Shown here: positions 6,921-7,372 of the stretch, in pieces
Position numbering within the stretch: position 1 is the stretch's first letter
Layout of the letters: each line of letters begins with the position of its first letter
Assembly (NCBI GenBank): GCA_012798025.1
Contig: JAAZNX010000205.1
Location: forward strand, 1 to 7,372
Reading direction: 5' to 3'
DNA from: Methanothrix sp.
Lineage (GTDB): Archaea; Halobacteriota; Methanosarcinia; Methanotrichales; Methanotrichaceae
Length of the DNA stretch: 7,372 nt
Notes under the pieces: model-generated
Seen by the model: the letters and a program-made list of their open reading frames with translations, nothing else
Database searches by the model: none
What the model was told of the DNA's origin: nothing
Translations under genes and position numbers: made by a program

Positions 6921-6953
6921 ATGCCTTGTGGCTGGTGGCCGCAGCATATTTAA
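6921..6953 (+). CDS. Possible 10-codon mini-ORF after uvrB (speculative)
   Basis: ATG at 6921, one base after the uvrB stop, opens MPCGWWPQHI and ends at TAA 6951-6953. GAGG at 6908-6911, inside the end of uvrB, is 9 bases upstream, a better Shine-Dalgarno spacing than most starts here. The two adjacent Trp codons recall leader peptides, but the reading frame is so short that chance is the default explanation. It overlaps the TATA-like box of the next gene. Confidence 0.15.
   Translation: MPCGWWPQHI
6947..6953 (+). promoter_or_regulatory. TATA-like box of the small secreted protein gene
   Basis: TATTTAA lies 30-36 bases before the ATG at 6983 in the 63-base gap after uvrB. Transcription would start about 6975, giving a very short leader or none. 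It suggests the gene can be transcribed independently of uvrB. Confidence 0.35.
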
Positions 6954-6982
6954 CCTGGACGAAGGATGGATGACATGGGGAA

Positions 6983-7369
6983 ATGGGAATGAGACGTTTG
7001 ATACCGATCCTGTTCATATTATCAGCGATAATAATACTGGTACACGGCAAGTCATCTTTTCAGCTTGGCGGAGATGATGGCATATCATTGCTCAAAGATC
7101 TGGCAAACAATTCGACAATTTCAGTTGAGGTCAACAAGACGATGATCAATCTCACTCACAGTGTCGTGACAGTTCAATTGAGCGGCAATGAAGCTACGGG
7201 ATTGCTGAAGAACCTGACAAACGGATCTTTGAATGGCGCCAATAACACGACAGGCAACCTTTCCACGTGGGGTTCCAAGCCTCGCACACCACCTGCTCCT
7301 CCGGCATATGATGAGCGGGCGGCTCAGACGTATGCGGTCCTCAGACAAAATCATCTGGGAGCTCTGTAA
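6983..7369 (+). CDS. Small secreted, sequon-rich protein of unknown function
   Basis: I do not recognise a family. The 128-aa product starts with two Arg residues and a hydrophobic stretch (LIPILFILSAIIILV, 6-20) that reads as a signal peptide or anchor, so the rest should lie outside the cell. Residues 42-94 hold nine overlapping N-X-S/T sequons (Asn 42, 43, 51, 56, 77, 80, 87, 88, 92), the acceptor signal for archaeal AglB-dependent N-glycosylation. Residues 21-44 and 59-82 align without gaps as two copies of a repeat. A proline-rich linker (RTPPAPPAYDE, 101-111) leads to a charged, non-membrane C-terminus. There is no cysteine. The start may be ATG 6983 or ATG 6989; GGATGA at 6967-6972 could serve as ribosome binding site for 6983. 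The TAA stop overlaps an ATG at 7369. A surface or sheath-associated role is a guess from composition. Confidence 0.72.
   Translation: MGMRRLIPILFILSAIIILVHGKSSFQLGGDDGISLLKDLANNSTISVEVNKTMINLTHSVVTVQLSGNEATGLLKNLTNGSLNGANNTTGNLSTWGSKPRTPPAPPAYDERAAQTYAVLRQNHLGAL
7043..7114 (+). repeat. Protein-level repeat copy 1 in the small secreted protein
   Basis: This encodes residues 21-44. Aligned without gaps to residues 59-82 (offset 38), it shares H, Q, L, G, L, L, K, L, N and S at equivalent positions, 10 of 24, with several D/N and D/E exchanges. The DNA copies have diverged strongly, so the duplication is old if real. Confidence 0.5.
7157..7228 (+). repeat. Protein-level repeat copy 2 in the small secreted protein
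   Basis: This encodes residues 59-82 and aligns to residues 21-44. The shared core is QLxGxxxxxLLKxLxNxS. In this copy the core carries two sequons (Asn 77 and Asn 80); the first copy carries the Asn 42/43 pair at its end. Confidence 0.5.
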
Positions 7370-7372
7370 TGC

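Noticed and set aside
1..7372. tRNA, rRNA, CRISPR array, insertion sequence or prophage attachment site
   Set aside because: No cloverleaf, spaced direct repeats, transposase or terminal inverted repeats were seen; the window is almost entirely filled by the genes listed.

Overview
The window looks like chromosomal DNA of a methanogenic archaeon, most likely a relative of Methanothrix (Methanosaeta) in the Methanosarcinales. This is inferred from TATA-type promoters about 26-27 bases ahead of start codons that lack a Shine-Dalgarno sequence, an archaeal-style EPSP synthase, a bacterial-type UvrB (known from mesophilic methanogens), and a secreted protein crowded with N-glycosylation sequons. 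No rRNA or other taxonomic marker is present, so the assignment is tentative.

Left half (1-3277, minus strand): three genes read leftward with short gaps. aroA encodes EPSP synthase of the shikimate pathway. After 31 bases comes a secreted thioredoxin-fold protein with a CKPC active site. After 12 more bases comes a membrane protein that fuses an extracytoplasmic thioredoxin-like domain (CVEC) to a CcdA/DsbD-type transmembrane electron conduit; it runs off the left edge. The last two genes look like an extracytoplasmic thiol relay: the CcdA part would bring electrons across the membrane, and the fused domain and the separate CKPC protein would use or pass them on.

Middle (3278-3478): a 201-base divergent intergenic region. 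It has a TATA-like box placed for leaderless transcription on each side, and a cluster of TCGTA-type half-sites that includes a perfect TACGAC-N4-GTCGTA palindrome running into a second TATA-like stretch. This is the best regulatory candidate in the window and most plausibly controls the efflux gene.

Right half (3479-7372, plus strand): a complete MATE-family multidrug/organic cation exporter, a complete uvrB with a GTG start, then a small secreted protein of unknown function. The small protein has nine overlapping N-X-S/T sequons and two diverged copies of a repeat. Its stop codon overlaps an ATG at the right edge (TAATG), which hints at a further, translationally coupled gene. No RNA genes, CRISPR arrays, insertion sequences or attachment sites were seen. 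No stretch over 300 bases lacks a gene.
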